This document shows, one piece after another, positions 15,190 through 26,191 of a stretch of 64,000 nt of DNA (its first letter is position 1; each line of letters opens with the position of its first letter). The notes beneath the pieces were generated by a model. That model searched no databases, was not told the origin of the DNA, and was given only the letters and a program-made list of their open reading frames with translations. The stretch spans positions 145,969-209,968 of the forward strand of contig KQ965740.1 in assembly GCA_001574975.1 (NCBI GenBank), written 5' to 3'. Source of the stretch: Gonapodya prolifera JEL478 (taxonomy: Eukaryota; Monoblepharomycota; Monoblepharidomycetes; Monoblepharidales; Gonapodyaceae). Made by a program: the position numbers and the translations under genes.

Positions 15190-15405
15190 ACAGACAGCGC
15201 GGGCCGATCACTCGCAGTTCCGGGACGTGTTTCGGTGCCTGGAAAGACGGGTGCTGCGAGCAGTTGTGCAGTGCTCTTGCCTGGCGGTGGTCAACCCGAC
15301 CGCAGCAACAGAGGTCGATCGTTCGAACGAGGCAACGTCGTGAACAATTTGATATTTCCTCTACGTGTTTCTTGCTTTTGAGATATGTACGTGCAATCGA
15401 AAAAG

Positions 15406-16730
15406 TCATTGGAAACGGCCCTCCACAATGTGGCTCACGCCCAGCAATCGCGCGACACATTGAACATCACTCCAAAACTTGAATCCCAACGCAAATTGTG
15501 CCCGCTTGTCTTCACCCCAACTCTCAAAAACACCACATTGGGCGGCCGCTTCCGCACATCGTTTTCGCCCTTCGTCATGGTCACATCCCGCGAGCACTTC
15601 TTTCATTCGCTCGGCAAGCTCTGAACGTGTTTTGTTCCACGGCTGCAGGTTAGGACTCGGAGGAGCCGATGCTGGTCGAGGTCGAGGTGACGTGTCAGAC
15701 CTGCATGCAACCGCACAGAAGCGATGCAGGAGGTCCGTGCGATGCCTATCTGAAGGAAGATCTTGCAGGGCAGACACAAGTCCGTTAATCGTCATGGGTA
15801 AGGGACCCTCGGGAGGTTGTCTTGAACGGGGAGTACGTTTTGGACTGCTGGGGGTGACCGAAGAGCGGGGCGCGCGTGGAGAAGTTGGTGTGGTGGAGGT
15901 ATTCGAGTCTTCAGAACGGCTTGGCGTTGATGGTCTGCAGGAAGGTTGGGCGGGTAGGGTCGGAAGCACCTGCAATTGCTTTATCCGTCGCGTGTAATGT
16001 TATCATGTCTCAAGCCCACTCATCACTTCGCAATCACTACACTCACTCTATGACTGTCCTTAGATGTCAACCCAGTCGTGCCCTCGTCCGGATTTAACCT
16101 CGGTTTCGTTGACTCCGGTGACATTGACGGAGTCCCAGGGCGACTTGGGAGTGGAGGTGCGGCGGATGCCAGTGGGGAACGAGGATACGCGTGAGGTGAC
16201 TTAAAGGATGAAACAGTGCGTCCAGGAGCTCGTCGTCGAAAGCGAGTCCATTGTCGCCGTCTGTCGGTGCGGGTGATGAGCGGTCATGTCAGCAAGAGAC
16301 CAACAGCAATGAGTACCTGATAAGGGATGTGATTTTCGGAGCTGGAGAAAATGTGGCATTAGGTGAAGATGCTGATAAATACAGGGTCCGTTGCCGTTCG
16401 TTAATCTCATCCCAAATTGGAAGACGACGCCTCACAACGTGGCACGCGATTCCTCGCGGAATCGCTTAACTCACCGTAAGTCCAACCTTCAGAGGCGGAT
16501 TCCTCACTCACAGATCCGTCCGGGCATTTGATTACCCACGGTGTTGTCCATTCGTACCCCTCTTCACATGGGTCCGAGCGGTCTGGCGCAAGTGTGGGCG
16601 TAAAGGAAGAATCACACCACGCCGGAGGATCGTACGGAGTTAGAGTGAGTGCCGAGAAGCCTTTGACTATATCGCCGCGCTGATATTCCCAGATTAATGG
16701 AGAGTTCACATCAAGCGGGGACTGAGCCAT
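15406..16730 (-). CDS. DysF (peroxin/dysferlin) domain protein
   Basis: 362 residues. Exons are 16475-16730, 16317-16371, 16047-16260 and 15406-15969; total divisible by three. The N-terminus (PLIWEYQRGDIVKGF...LTPYDPPAW) followed by YEWTTPWVIKC...EGWTYA is a DysFN-type segment. After two introns RRRQWTRFRRR is the DysFC signature (Trp between basic runs). The remainder is Ser/Pro-rich followed by a helical C-terminus. DysF domains occur in dysferlin, TECPR1, the yeast Pex23/Pex30 family, Spo73 and S. pombe Mug65. With no transmembrane segment this looks more like the soluble Spo73/Mug65 type than an ER Pex30 protein. Role inferred: membrane association, possibly in sporulation or at ER/peroxisome contacts. 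Confidence 0.75.
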
Positions 16731-16788
16731 CCGCGTCTGTCCAAAAGTCTACCAATATCTCGTTGATTTTGTCAGAAACAAGCGAGAC

Positions 16789-16813
16789 GGGGGGGGGGGG
16801 GGGGGGGGGGGGG
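16789..16813. repeat. Homopolymer G tract (25 G)
   Basis: An uninterrupted run of 25 guanines on the plus strand lies in the 157-bp gap between the divergent DysF (minus) and nucleoporin (plus) start codons. Length is as given in the sequence; such runs are prone to length error in sequencing. Confidence 0.95.
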
Positions 16814-16887
16814 CGAAGGAGGGAAGGGGGAAATGCAGTCAGTGACCAAAGCCCACCACGCCGGTATCCCCATTGATTTCCCGTCAG

Positions 16888-18462
16888 ATGTCTCTGTTCT
16901 CATTCGGCGCTTCAACGGCTGCGACTGCACCACCTGCGCCTTCTTTATTTGGAGGAGCATCTGCTGCACCGGCGCCGACATCTTCCCTCTTTTCCTTCGC
17001 AACCACCACCGCAGCTGCACAGCAACAGCCTGCGGCGCCAGTTGGATTTTCTCTCAGCGTGTGAGCTCTAAGACGATGGATCAACGTGGAATTTGGCGGA
17101 GCGTCCAGTATTGATCGAAATCGGGCCGTAAACTAGGGCGAACCCCGTCTCACAACCACCCTTGCCGCAAACGACGCCGATCCAGCTCACATACTCAAAC
17201 ATCAGGTGTGGATGCAATGTTGCGTTTGTGATTGAGGGCCGTTCTCAGACTTTTTGTTGCGGACGTGGTGTTTTGCAGTCCACGGACAAAGTTTGGCGAC
17301 CTCCCAGACGATGAATTCAAAAAGTTTCTCTTGGAAGTAGCGTAAGTTTCACAAACGAGCTCCCGCGTATGCTGTTCCCCGATCTTTTCTTCCATACGGC
17401 AGTGACATTATTAGGAAAGATGAAGACACCTATGCGGAAATTGTTGCCTCCAAAGTCGGGCCCGAGCTTAATGCACTCGCAGAAGAGCGAAAAGAGCTGA
17501 CCAAAGTAAGGTTTGCTGGCTCTGGAACTGTCACTCAACCTCTGTGGCTCATATCGTGCTGCCTCAATCAACAGAAACTCTCCTCCCTCCGGACGTTTTT
17601 GGAATCTGATCTTCGAGCCATTGACGCAATAAAGGAACGCAATGCACGGGAGTATCGGCAAGCAGAACAGGCAGGGAGATTCGTGGATCGTTTACAAGGG
17701 GACCCAAACCGCACCCGTGTTGGTGCAGGCCTCGCCGTGGGTGATTTCACCATGGAGTTCTTTGTAGACTTGGTTCGGAGCTTCGAAGAACGTATCAGGT
17801 ATTACAGACAATCAGTTGAGGTGGGTTCAAACAGATTTATGGAAAGATAGGCACTCTGTTTATCCAATGAGGTACAGGACCTCGAACGAAATGTGAGCGC
17901 CATGGCGAGGTCATCACAACTAGATCCACGAAGTGAGTGGAACTTGTTAGCCTCCTTTTACGACCCACCCTCACGCTGAACCCACTTAGTTGCCCTGGAG
18001 GACTCCCTTCGAGCGCAATACGATTCTTTTCTCCATTTGGCGGGGCGTGTGGCAGAAGTACATGAAGAAGTACGCCGAGCAGCAGAGGAGTACAGACAAT
18101 GGCGGGTGAGGCGGATGCGGCTGGACATCCGAGGCCCAGGTGGATTGGGACGTGAGTACAAAGCATCGCAGCTGCAAATCATTCTGGTGGTCTTTCTCAA
18201 CGCATTATATTCGCGTCAAAATTATGATACCATTCCGCTGTTAGCTGATGTTCCCATGGAGCATCTGCGGGCATACGCCCGCCAGTCCGCCCTGGTCCAA
18301 ACGCAACCAAGCTCAGCGCAAACTCTGGCTACTGCTGGAGGTCTGTTCTCGTCCGTATCGGGGGGAGGGTTTGGTAGCGCCCCTCCCACGGGTGGTGGCC
18401 TCTTCAGTGGTCTTGGAGGGTCCACTGCATCCACGACAAATCAAAAGAAGACCAAACGCTGA
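16888..18462 (+). CDS. FG nucleoporin, Nup58/p45 type
   Basis: Central-channel nucleoporin, 393 residues. Exons are 16888-17060, 17137-17205, 17279-17341, 17403-17505, 17575-17820, 17878-17932 and 17990-18462; total divisible by three. The N-terminus is FG-rich (SLFSFG, SLFGG, SSLFSF), followed by PIQLTYSNISPRTKFGDLPD, typical of the Nup58 linker, then a long coiled-coil segment (EERKELTK, FVDRLQGD, FFVDLVRSFEERIRYYRQSVE). A second FG patch (GGGLFSSV, GGGFGS, GGGLFSGLGG) and a basic end follow. In vertebrates Nup58 assembles with Nup62 and Nup54 through the coiled coil. A possible extra intron beginning with GTGAGTAC at 18151 would remove a non-conserved stretch; I kept the read-through because it is open. 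Confidence 0.88.
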
Positions 18463-18541
18463 AGAATTTTCTTAGTCAATTAATTTTGGATTTGTTGAAA
18501 TTTACTGTAACTGTAATGTTCGAGGTTTCGGCCCCCCAACG

Positions 18542-20449
18542 ATGATGGCAGCAAATGGCCCATCTCTGTTGTCCGGGCGGCAGGCCGACGAACTGTGAGC
18601 TTTCGCTCCTCAATTCTTACGCGTCTTCGCTTACAGGAAAAGATCATTCTGTCACTGGTGGGCGATCCTTCAATCCAAAACCATAACAACGGCGGATGGC
18701 AACCACTCCATCGATGCTTGGCGCGGCATGCTGATGCCCATGCGAATCGCTCCCGTTTCCAATCCCACTTCCATCGATCCCCTTTACTGGACGACAGTCG
18801 CCTTGCGATATTGGATTATCTACATACTTGCGGATTGAAGGCTTCATTTGAAGCATTCAAAGCAGAAACTGGGATATCGGATTACAGCTCGGATGGGAAG
18901 CAGAAGTATTCGGGTCTACTGGAGAAGAAGTGGACGTCTGTCATCCGACTCCAGAGAAAGGTGATTGGGTTCTTCGACTTCACGAGTCCTATCCGCGCAG
19001 CCCCCACTCACCTGTCTTGTGTCAAGGTGATGGATTTGGAGACAAAAGTTGCCAATCTGCAGGAAGAACTTTCCGCGGGACCTTCAAAGCGCTCAACGAA
19101 TGCAACGGACTGGATCCCACGTCCCCCCGAACGACACACCCTCACTGGTCATAGAAGTCCTGTCACACGAGTAACATTTCATCCCACTTACACGACGCTA
19201 GTCTCGGCCAGTGAAGATGCGACAATCAAGGTGTGGGATTGTGGTATGTTTAGATGGACCACGATTCGCTGGACATTTGATAAGCATTCGCGTGCTATTA
19301 GAGACGGGAGAGTTTGAACGAACACTAAAAGGCCACACGAAAGCGGTACAGGATGTACGGTTTGACTCGAAAGGAACTTTGCTAGGTATTCCCTTGGTTA
19401 ACATCATTGTTTTGATGGAGATATCGACCCTTTGCCTCCAGCTTCCTGCTCTGTCGACCTCACCATCAAATTATGGGATGTTCCGAACTCTTACACAAAT
19501 ACGCGCACTCTCGTTGGCCACGATCACTCAATATCCTCCATCTGCTTTTTACCCGCGGGCGACTTTTTGATATCTGCCAGTCGGGATAAAACCGTACGAT
19601 TGTGGGAGGTGGCTTCGGGATATGGTGTGAAGAGACTGGAGGGGCACGCAGACTGGGTCAGAGGTGCTGATTGTTCTCCTGATGGAAGATTAGTTGTTAG
19701 TTGCTCTAACGACCAAGTAAGTCCATTATCATTTGCGCTCTTTGGGTAAATATCATGTTTTTGATTGCAGACCATTCGAGTGTGGGACTTGGCGTCGGGG
19801 GAGTGCAAATCTGATCTCCGGGATCACGAACACGTTGTGGAATGTGCCGTCTTCGCCCCTCTTGCTGCAAATCCCCTCCTCCGAGAACTATCCGGCCAAA
19901 AAATGCTTAACGTTGGTATTCATCGTGCAGCGTGCGCCTCGAAAATTAGTTATTTACCCTTCCTCCTTAGGGTACCGAACAACCTGCCAAAGACGCAGCA
20001 GCGACAACCTCTCAATTTATCGTTTCTGGCTCACGAGATAAAACGATAAAGCTCTGGGATCTTCAGACAATGCAATGTGTGCACACTTTTGTGAGTCCGC
20101 TTCGAAGTGACGGATCTTATAGAAGTTGACGTGGTTTTCAAGATCGGTCATGACAACTGGGTCCGGGGACTTGTGTTCCATCCTTCTGGGAAATTTCTCG
20201 TTTCAGTATCTGACGACAAGACCATGAGAGTGTGGGATTGCCGGACAGGTCGATGCGTGAAGGTCATAGACCCGGCACATGAACATTTTGTGACGTGTGT
20301 CGCATTTGCTGGAAATGGAAGTTATGTTGCAACGGGATCAGTGGATCAGACTGTGAAAGTTTGGGTGAGTGTATAAGGTTGAGCAGTTTTTCAATTTTCA
20401 GTTTTTCAGTCGCATCCAATCCCCTAACTAATTACAGGATACCCGATGA
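18542..20449 (+). CDS. PAC1: LIS1/PAC1 nuclear distribution protein
   Basis: Dynein regulator, 428 residues, close to human LIS1 (410). Exons are 18542-18594, 18798-18960, 19027-19243, 19302-19385, 19442-19716, 19771-19911, 19971-20090, 20143-20364 and 20438-20449; total divisible by three. The N-terminal LisH dimerisation motif ([21 protein letters not shown]) is followed by a short coiled coil ([15 protein letters not shown]) and seven WD40 repeats, each with GH and WD pairs ([54 protein letters not shown]). The last exon is only 12 nt and encodes D-T-R-stop, matching the VKVWECR end of LIS1. The donor of intron 6 (GTTGGT at 19912) is weak but keeps phase. The stop lies 42 bp from the stop of the convergent neighbour. 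Confidence 0.95.
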
Positions 20450-20491
20450 TTACAGCCTTTAGCAAAATCGTGTAATATGCATTCTACCTGT

Positions 20492-23400
20492 CTACTTCAA
20501 CACATGTACATCCTCAGCGTTCTGTGGAGGCAATATGGAATCTTGGCTTTGCCGTGTAATATTGCTTTGGATGTCCAGTTTTGTGAAAACCTCTTTGGCT
20601 TCTCTCACCAGTCCCAAGTAGAATTCTATGCAACGTCGCTTCTTTGTAAAGTCGAAGTTGCGCTCCGTGCTGATGGCGTCAAATAGTGATTTCCACAGCG
20701 GGTTCCCTTCAATCGGACGGACTTCCAAACCAAGTCCGTACCCCAAACCATCATCGTTTTGTGTAGAGTTCGACCCAGCCCCGACACTTCCATTATCTGT
20801 TGAGATGATTCCATCCTCGAGCTCAGGTGGAATTCTTCCGTCCAGCATGAGCCCCTCAATTAGGAATAGCAAGGGGTCCAAAGTCCTCAAACTGACCGCC
20901 CGAATCTGATCGAAAAGGAGAATGGCAAGTTGTCCACGCTCAACTCTCTGTCGAGAAACATTTCCCGGCTCCATCATCAACAGTTTCGTCCAAGAACTCT
21001 CCTTGTTATCGGTTCCGGAGCGTGTGTTGCCTTCTCGAGCGGCATTGATTACATCAACGAGAAATGCTGCATCTTTCACACGATCCTGCTCTGCCTCTTC
21101 GCTGCTCTTGAGTTTATTTTCAGCCGACTCGACAGCGATCTGGCGAGATATAATCCCGCGCGCTAAGAGAAGTATGCAGGTCCATGCTGTTAGATCTCGT
21201 TCATCCAGCCCCTCCACTGCGAAAGAATCCACGTCAACTGTCTGGCCATCTGAAGCCTTTCCAACATCTTCGACTTTTTGTGGACCACCAAGACCTAAGG
21301 AATCATTCCTTTCCTCCCTACTTTGATCCACCTTTTCATTTCCAGCTACGAATGTAGAAGCTGAATAATGAAAGGTGCTGGCAGATGATAGACCTCGCAC
21401 CACAGATGTGAAGCAGCGGCGAAGGAGGTCAAAGTCCACCGGATCGGGAAAGCTCTATAAGTGCAAGCCGCAAGATTAGAACCACAGACCATACTTAAAC
21501 CACAAGTTCTCGAACCTCCAGTAGCGCATTAGTATAGAACGGCGCGAAATCGACAATTAGCGTTTTGTATCGCTGATTGTGTTCATAAATGCCCGTGCAA
21601 ATTGCGTGAGCGGCCTCGAAAAGGTCTTGATCCTCGGGATCCCGCTCAGGCGACTTCAAGTCCATGGTGACATATCTTTGGTGATGGCGATAGTTAAACT
21701 GGAGTCAAAAGGTATCGATTTCTACGTGACCCACGGAAGTGTTCGTTTCATCAGATCCTTGTCCACAACGTTCTCTGTCAGCTGAGACAGTGTTTGACGT
21801 ACAAAAGTGAACAAGAAAAGAAGTCGGCTCTTTGGTACAGGGTTTTGATCGTCTATTCAAGGAATGTGCGATCGTTGGCTTCGGAAACGTGCCTCCGAAA
21901 TATGAATACTGACCTAGGACGCCGTGGAACACTGGAATCAAGTCTTCTACAACGTCATCCAACGTATTATCTCTTCTTTTGCCGTGCATAAGCTGTGCCT
22001 TTTCTTCTGTAACGAGGTAGAGAACAACCTCCTGAAACAAGTCTCGCCACATGCCAAACCCTTCTGTGCCGAATCTGCATGTGATGAAGTGACACTGTTG
22101 GAGAGCACGGAGAATAGCGGTTATGCACGTAAATGCTGCATCCGTAGTTGTGATGGTGTTTGAAGGAAGCTGGGCTTCATTTTCTGATGGGGCCGTGGAG
22201 CTCATTTGACCTGGTTCAAGGTCGGAGACAGAAGTGAGAACCTCGAAGAATTCTCGAGCGATAGCGACAAGAACAAAAATAATGGGGCGAAATTGGGACC
22301 AAAGAAGAGTCGAAGTTTGTTCAAAGACTTTTACCGGCTGGTTACGTTTTATGCGATTCGAATACGGAGGACGAGTTGTCACTCACCCGGTGACTTTTGA
22401 ATGCGCGAATCGCTTAATGGACAGTGCTCCCAGCTTGTCGATAGTTGCAGCATCGCTTCGAATATTCTCTCGGAGTTTAGGAGTGTTATAAAAGTCGCAT
22501 TGACAAAACCAAAAGTAGTCAAGACAACTCACAATTCCCATGCCCCAATGACTGCTGCTTTTGAGCCCCTTTGCCATTCATCCTTCATGAGACTCCCTAT
22601 CACCTTTCCTGTCTGGGGTACCATCGCCAACAACGCTGGTCGCTTCTCTTTATCCTCTCTGTGCGCAAGGTAAGAGTGTAAATCATCACTTGAAAAGCTT
22701 GGCGAGGATGCTGAATCAATTGCAACTGCTATATTGAGCCGCGACGAAGCATGTGAAAGTTTTTGGAAGAAGGTGACACCCAAGAACAGAGAATTGGGAG
22801 ATTGGAAGGTCGTTGTGGTTGTGCACTGAAGCAGAACCTTTACAGAATCAATGCAGACACACCGTTTCAGGTTGGAGGGAAATTCAAAAGACGGTCAAGG
22901 TGCAACTCACATGGCGAAGCGGCAAATCGATCGTGCTCCCGGCGTAAATTAATGTACTGTGAACTTGCGAAATGCAGTATGTGACTGCCTCATTGTAGAC
23001 CACTGATGAGATTGCGATCAGAAGATGTAATGGCAAAAGGTCGATCAAGTTGAGACTCTGGCGGGCAAACGACTCAAGCACAAATAACTCACACAGTTCT
23101 GGACCTTTTCCTGATTGGCCGATAACATCCAAGACATCTTCGAGTACATTACAGAACGCTTCCTCTAGCAGCTTTGTTCGCGTTGTGTTCGCTGTTGTTT
23201 GTCGTACTTTGCGATCCTTTAAGAATGAATTGTGACTCTTTCTGAAAATGATCAAACGAGCAAATAAGCAATGGTTGGTTCATCTGAAACTCGCTTCGAG
23301 GATCAAAACTTACATGGCACCCGCGATAGCAAACAACGTCACTGTTCTCGCTTCAAGCTCAAACCCGGCTGTCGTTGCACCTGCGGATTCAACTGCCTCG

Positions 23401-25490
23401 AGAAGACCAACACACCATTCGAAGCCGGACTCCACGGAAGGCCCAGCCTTGTCGCTCTTGCTCGATTGCTCGTTAATATCTCCCTTCTTGAGATCTCCGC
23501 TCCCCATATCTTCCAGGTACTTTTGAGCGACGTATTCGATGATTTGACCAACTCTTACGCCAGCATCAAATTGGACCTTCTTATCTGGCCCCCACGAACC
23601 GAGCAGTCCCCCGATCACTTCGGCGACACCTTTCGCATCTCGGGGACCAACAGTGACAAGGAGATGTGCTAACGCAGCAGCTAATTCATCAATGGTACAA
23701 CGAGATGCGTGACGGGCGATGCGCACGGCAGATGCTACTGCAACCGGAATCGCGGATGGAAGTGAAGGGTGTAAGGTGAGCGAAGATACTAGACCGTTAA
23801 CGAGCAGGGGAAGCGTAGAAGCAAGTGGAAGGAGAAGTTTTGGGTTCGAAGCCAGTTCTAGTATGGCCTCCACAATGGGGGGTATGGGTGCGGGGGATGG
23901 AACAGCTGAGGTGATCAAACATGAGTGTGTCACATTGAAGCGACATCATACACCGGTACTTATTTGAACACTCACGCTCAACCTTCCTCATCCACGCTGA
24001 CCACAGGGTGACGACCGCGGCAGCGCGTTCTAATGGTTGAAATGCAGCTGCCACCGTTTTGTTCCCTTCGCCAGCCTCCACGAGTGGCTGGTCACGTTGC
24101 CATACACTGAGTGTGAGCGAAACAAAAGGGGGAGTGAACCACGACAGAGGGATGTGTGACGCAAAGCGGGAGAGGACGCGGAGGTGGGTAAACGACTTGA
24201 AGCGTCCGAGCACAAGCGACCAAAAACGATTGAGATTGACAAGCACTTCTCCTAGTGACGTCAGTACCCGAAAGTAGGACTCACCACGTCTTCAACCCAT
24301 TCTGCGTACTCAACCGCAGAAGTTACAGCGCCTGCAAGAATCGCCGCAAGCTTCTCCAGGTCACCACCCTCTAGCTTCTTTCCTTGCGTGTGAGAGTTCT
24401 GTGCACGATCAAGAAATGAAGCCAAATTGTTGAGCCGGATACGCGAGAGTGTGCGGATGAGGTACAAGTTTGAAGGGATAGGTCTAGTCGACAACAAATG
24501 ACGGATATCACATGGGGATGGAGACAGTGCATTGGGAGACAAGGCTATTCCATACCGTTTGTCCGAGGTGAGATAGAGAGGTACTTGAAGGATCCGGCCA
24601 GAAAATGACGAACTCCATGTACCATATGGGAGCGAGCTTGTGTGGGTGATGCCAAACCGCTAAATGTGTTCAGTTTCCTGTGAAATTCTCCATTTCTGAT
24701 TTCTACTGCAAGTGCTCACCCCAGAAGTAATACCATCGACTACATCCTTCCAGAGGGCTGTCACGGCGGGAGAATCGCAATCGGGTCGGTCAAAGCATGC
24801 CAAGTAAATCAGCACGAGAAAGAGGGCTTCGGCTGGTACGGGGTCGGGATACGGGGACCTGAGTAAGAAGTATAAATGTCCTCGGTTTTCCGTTGGGCGA
24901 AAGGTGGAAACGTTTTTATCCGAACCCTTTTCTCAGCAGGGGCTTAAACGCTTGAGTCCCCCCAATCCTCAAACATTTGATGACTATTTCCCACGTCAAC
25001 CTAGCGGGATCAACACGCGCATACAGATCGTGCACAGAATGGGATTGAAAAGGGTCTACCGGCAAGAGAGTGAGGACTCCAGTTGAAGAGCGGAGTGACG
25101 AAGGGGCCGCTTGGAATCGTTCCGCGTATTAGAGTGTGTGCTATTTCAGAAACACAGAACTGAACTAAGTCAGACTCACGCTCCGCGTCGTCCACTCCGT
25201 CGACATGTCTCAGAAACCTCGCAATTCGTGCAACTCCCGAAGTTCCATCTGTCTGGTTCAGTAAGTCCCCAAGTCGCGCAAACAGGCGATGTGTAGGATT
25301 GACTATGGGAAGAGGTAGCGCAGGCCTGCGGAACGTATCAGGTTGCCAAGTTGGGGCAGATAGCAATATGCGGAAAGATCGGGAGAGTGACAGATGGGCG
25401 CCTGGGCGAAATCAGAGCCACGCAGGCTCACCTATCATCATAATGAGGTATATCTCTAGGATTTTCCTCTTCCGGGCCGCCGTTCTCCAT
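20492..25490 (-). CDS. Large helical protein, possibly Pex8-like peroxin
   Basis: Long alpha-helical protein with many exons. Confident ones are 25432-25490 (start MENGGPEEENPRD), then at the 3' end 21914-~22350, 21726-21852, 21516-21675 and 20492-21454. Coding exons also lie around 25050-25330, 24730-24860, 24265-24540, 23980-24245, 23310-23930, 22885-23230 and 22390-22490, but I could not fix every boundary. The block FEAAHAICTGIYEH...FAPFYTNALLESFPDPVDFDLLRRCFTSVVRG, followed by a 'NPLWKSLFDAI...CIEFYLGLV' end, resembles in order and spacing the conserved part of fungal Pex8 (peroxisomal importomer factor) as I remember it. The C-terminus is V-L-K, not a canonical SKL-type signal. No membrane segment seen. 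The Pex8 assignment is an inference; other solenoid proteins remain possible. Confidence 0.5.
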
Positions 25491-25724
25491 GGAAGCTCCA
25501 AATAACGCACACGTTAAGTTGAGTTGCGCTGTGGTCAGCGATCATTCAGTCAGTCAGGGTTAAGAATGCTCACTTTCCATTTTGAATTCAATTACAATTA
25601 TGTACACAGAAAACGAACATGGTCCCCTTCGACCCGACAACGTTATCATGAAAGCCTCTTCATAGCAGTCAACATCCTCTCCACCGTCCCATGTTCGATT
25701 ATCAAAACCGATTGGCTCCGTCCT

Positions 25725-26094
25725 TCAACTCCCTAAGACTCTTCTGGGCTTCGCTTGACCTCCAAGTTTTGGATTTCCGGCGTCATCCACAGCGGGGACT
25801 GAACCCCCCGTATACACCTGATTGCAAGTTTAGATCGAACGATTCATTAGATTCGTTTCCACGCCGTTCCCCCTTATCTCAATTCTCTCACAACATCCAA
25901 CATACCGAGCTCTCCTTCGGTTTCGGGAATCCAATCCACATCGCAAAAACTCCGACCGTGATGACCACCAAGACTGCTGCCGAGGGACTTGAGGCAGGAC
26001 TTGGGACACGAAACGAGGGTTTTGGAGGTTGCGGGGCTTTGGGTGGTTTTAAGCGTAGTTGAAATGGATTGTCGGTTCCGGGGTTCGAAGACAT
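25725..26094 (-). CDS. Small single-pass membrane protein, unknown
   Basis: Two exons, 25906-26094 and 25725-25817, join in phase to give 93 residues starting MSSNPGTDNPFQLR. A Pro/Lys-rich N-terminal half is followed by a hydrophobic segment (AAVLVVITVGVFAMWIGF, residues about 43-60) and a polar Gly/Lys-rich tail ending RRVLGS. The donor GTATGT and acceptor AATCAG are canonical. Size and layout suggest a small organellar inner-membrane or ER protein, but I do not recognise the family. Its start is 97 bp from the start of the divergent kinesin gene, so the two probably share a promoter. Confidence 0.6.
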
Positions 26095-26191
26095 GAATGG
26101 TGATGGTGCTTCTGCCGAAAGCCTCGCACTCGGGCACTCGCGCGTCCACAGTACGGTTGACCGCCCCATCTTCCACTTCCTTTTTCCGCCG

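Noticed and set aside
15056-15405. Single gene joining the DysF and ASH proteins
   Set aside because: The DysF frame stops at 15406 with no donor, and an in-frame TGA precedes the ASH protein ATG.
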